From contig JAFGFO010000311.1 of the NCBI GenBank assembly GCA_016931085.1, positions 1-5,759 of the forward strand: a stretch of 5,759 bases of DNA, written 5' to 3'. Position 1 is the stretch's first letter. Each line of letters begins with the position of its first letter. Origin of the DNA: Thermoflexales bacterium (GTDB taxonomy: Bacteria; Chloroflexota; Anaerolineae; Fen-1058). The notes beneath the pieces are model-generated. The model did no database searches and had not been told where the DNA came from. It was given only the letters and a program-made list of their open reading frames with translations. Made by a program: the position numbers and the translations under genes. Shown here one piece after another: positions 4,539 through 5,759 of this stretch.

Positions 4539-5759
4539 TTATTTTATCACAACAGGCAGGTAAACGCGATAGGCCGCCGTTCTGACACCCCTCACCGCGA
4601 TACTCAGTGGTGCGTGAAGTGTCTCACGTCCAGTAGTATCCACATCGGCCAACCAGTACCACCACATGCCGACGTATGGCACTGTGTCAATGTATGCATA
4701 GCTCACACCGGACTGGCCGCCCATAGGCGAGGCCGATTCAAAGTGGATCAACTGGGCGCGAGCCAGGTCGTTGACGCCAGCGCGGTACAGCTTGAAGCCA
4801 AAGTTATCGATCTCGACCGCCGTGGCCCAGGCCAGGCTCACCTGCCGCCCGCTCACGCCGTCCAGCCGGAAGTAGAGCAGCTCGACCGCGGTCGGGATAT
4901 CGATAATAGGCACAGTATCGGTCGGGTTGTTGGTCGGGTTGATAAAGATATCCGTTGCGCCGGTCACGGCGGCCGTGTTGGTCATGCTGAAGGTGTCAGT
5001 GCTGGCCGTGATGCTGAACACCGTCTCGATGATAAAGGCCTCGCCGGGATCCAGGTTGCGCCCAAAGCCATTAGAAGTGGGGGCAGTCAGGTCATCCCAA
5101 GCCAGCACACCGTTGGCGTTGTCAACCCGATTAGCCGGCGGCGTGCCGCCGACATACTCGACCGGGCCGACAAAGTGATCGATCAGTGGTACCACGTCGA
5201 GGATGCTGGGGCCGGTGTTGGTCACGTGGATGGTGAAGGTGATGATGCCATTGACCGCGCCCGGCGCATTGACACCCTTGGCGACGTCCACCGACGGGTC
5301 TGTCACAGTGACGGGTATCTCGTCCGTATCCGTCACCGGGCCGCTAGGCGTGATGCCGGCAGCCACCACCACATTCCGGTACGTGCCGGTGGTCGTTGTC
5401 ACCCGGGCCTGGAAGGTAAGGCGGAGCACGGCGCCGGGGGCCAAAGGCACACCTGCGTTAGCATCCAGCCAAGTCAAGACCTGGCCGCTGACGCTTGGCG
5501 CGGGGCTGGCCGTGCCCGGTATATAGGTGAGGCCGGCATCCATCGTGTCGGTGAAAACAACCGGATCGAGAGGCACGTCGCCTGTGTTGGTAGCAGTCAG
5601 CATGTAGGTCACCACCTGGGTAGGCGCCACCCGGGACAGGCTGACCGTCTTGTGAACGTCCAGGCCGGGGTTGATCACGTCCACGTCCGCCGGGTCAGTA
5701 TCCGTCACATCCGGCCCTACCGGCGGCGTGCCTGTCGCCGTCGCGATGTTGGTAAAGTC
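4539..5759 (-). CDS. DUF11-repeat extracellular/surface protein, 5' end missing
   Basis: The frame stays open to the right edge, so only the C-terminal 406 residues are present. The GTG at 5708 is internal, not the start. In visible numbering, residues 1-28 are the end of one DUF11 (conserved surface repeat) unit. A full unit spans about 33-153 (VTYMLTATNTGD, FTDTMDAGLTYIPGT, PLAPGAVLRLTFQARV, closing VTDTD). A second, more diverged unit spans about 155-287 (ITFTIHVTNTGPS, LDPGEAFIIE, MTNTAAVTGATD). A short beta-rich module follows at about 288-395 (PTAVELLYFRLDG, SLAWATAVEIDNFGFKLYR), resembling FN3-like modules near the ends of bacterial surface proteins. The protein ends AAYRVYLPVVIK. DUF11 units are stalk-like Ig-type repeats of adhesins and envelope proteins; no enzyme motif or transmembrane helix is visible. 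It precedes the C25 peptidase gene on the same strand. Confidence 0.85.
   Translation of the reverse strand, partial: DFTNIATATGTPPVGPDVTDTDPADVDVINPGLDVHKTVSLSRVAPTQVVTYMLTATNTGDVPLDPVVFTDTMDAGLTYIPGTASPAPSVSGQVLTWLDANAGVPLAPGAVLRLTFQARVTTTTGTYRNVVVAAGITPSGPVTDTDEIPVTVTDPSVDVAKGVNAPGAVNGIITFTIHVTNTGPSILDVVPLIDHFVGPVEYVGGTPPANRVDNANGVLAWDDLTAPTSNGFGRNLDPGEAFIIETVFSITASTDTFSMTNTAAVTGATDIFINPTNNPTDTVPIIDIPTAVELLYFRLDGVSGRQVSLAWATAVEIDNFGFKLYRAGVNDLARAQLIHFESASPMGGQSGVSYAYIDTVPYVGMWWYWLADVDTTGRETLHAPLSIAVRGVRTAAYRVYLPVVIK
4548..4565 (-). other. C-terminal VYLPVV motif of the DUF11 surface protein
   Basis: The last eight residues are VYLPVVIK, preceded by an arginine and alanine-containing stretch (RTAAYR). 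The hexapeptide matches that of the adjacent C25 peptidase exactly, although five of its six codons differ. No LPXTG-like, PEP-CTERM or type IX C-terminal domain is visible in its place. Confidence 0.5.

Noticed and set aside
5706..5708. GTG as the start of the DUF11 protein
   Set aside because: The same frame continues to the window edge and encodes a typical DUF11 unit end (TNIATATGTPPVGPD), so the gene is cut by the window.

Overview
The window looks like a chromosomal piece of a moderately GC-rich, non-model bacterium. My best guess is Chloroflexota (Anaerolineae or a related class), possibly from a metagenome assembly. Four things point that way: an archaeal-type phosphoglycerate mutase-family enzyme in a bacterial setting; a secreted C25 (gingipain-family) peptidase; a DUF11-repeat surface protein that ends in a 'VEIDNFGF-LYR' module; and short intergenic repeats of the CTCTGTG, AGACCCTNAGGGTCT and CAAATCGCAAATC kinds, which I recall from such genomes. 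This assignment is inference, since no rRNA or marker gene is present.

Layout. Positions 1-196 are non-coding: a phased CTCTGTG repeat cluster at the left edge, then a good sigma70-type promoter and a strong Shine-Dalgarno. These drive a complete plus-strand gene, apgM-like (197-1417), for a cytoplasmic metal-dependent enzyme of the alkaline phosphatase superfamily. It is either a cofactor-independent phosphoglycerate mutase or the related proposed homoserine kinase. Its stop codon sits inside a perfect 15-bp inverted repeat (1398-1430) that fills almost the whole gap to the convergent neighbour.

The rest is on the minus strand. In order of transcription it holds the C-terminal 406 residues of a DUF11-repeat extracellular protein (4539 to the right edge, 5' end missing), a 130-bp spacer with three potential hairpins, and a complete 991-residue secreted C25 cysteine peptidase (4408-1433). 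Both minus-strand proteins appear to be exported, and both carry the identical hexapeptide VYLPVV at their C-terminus although they are otherwise unrelated.

The two minus-strand genes plausibly form one cell-surface locus, with the peptidase acting on or alongside a large surface protein. The phosphoglycerate mutase-family gene is an independent metabolic unit separated by the convergent hairpin. The most interesting signals are the shared C-terminal motif, which may be an undescribed sorting or anchoring signal, and a repeat family that has become part of the coding sequence of the peptidase linker.
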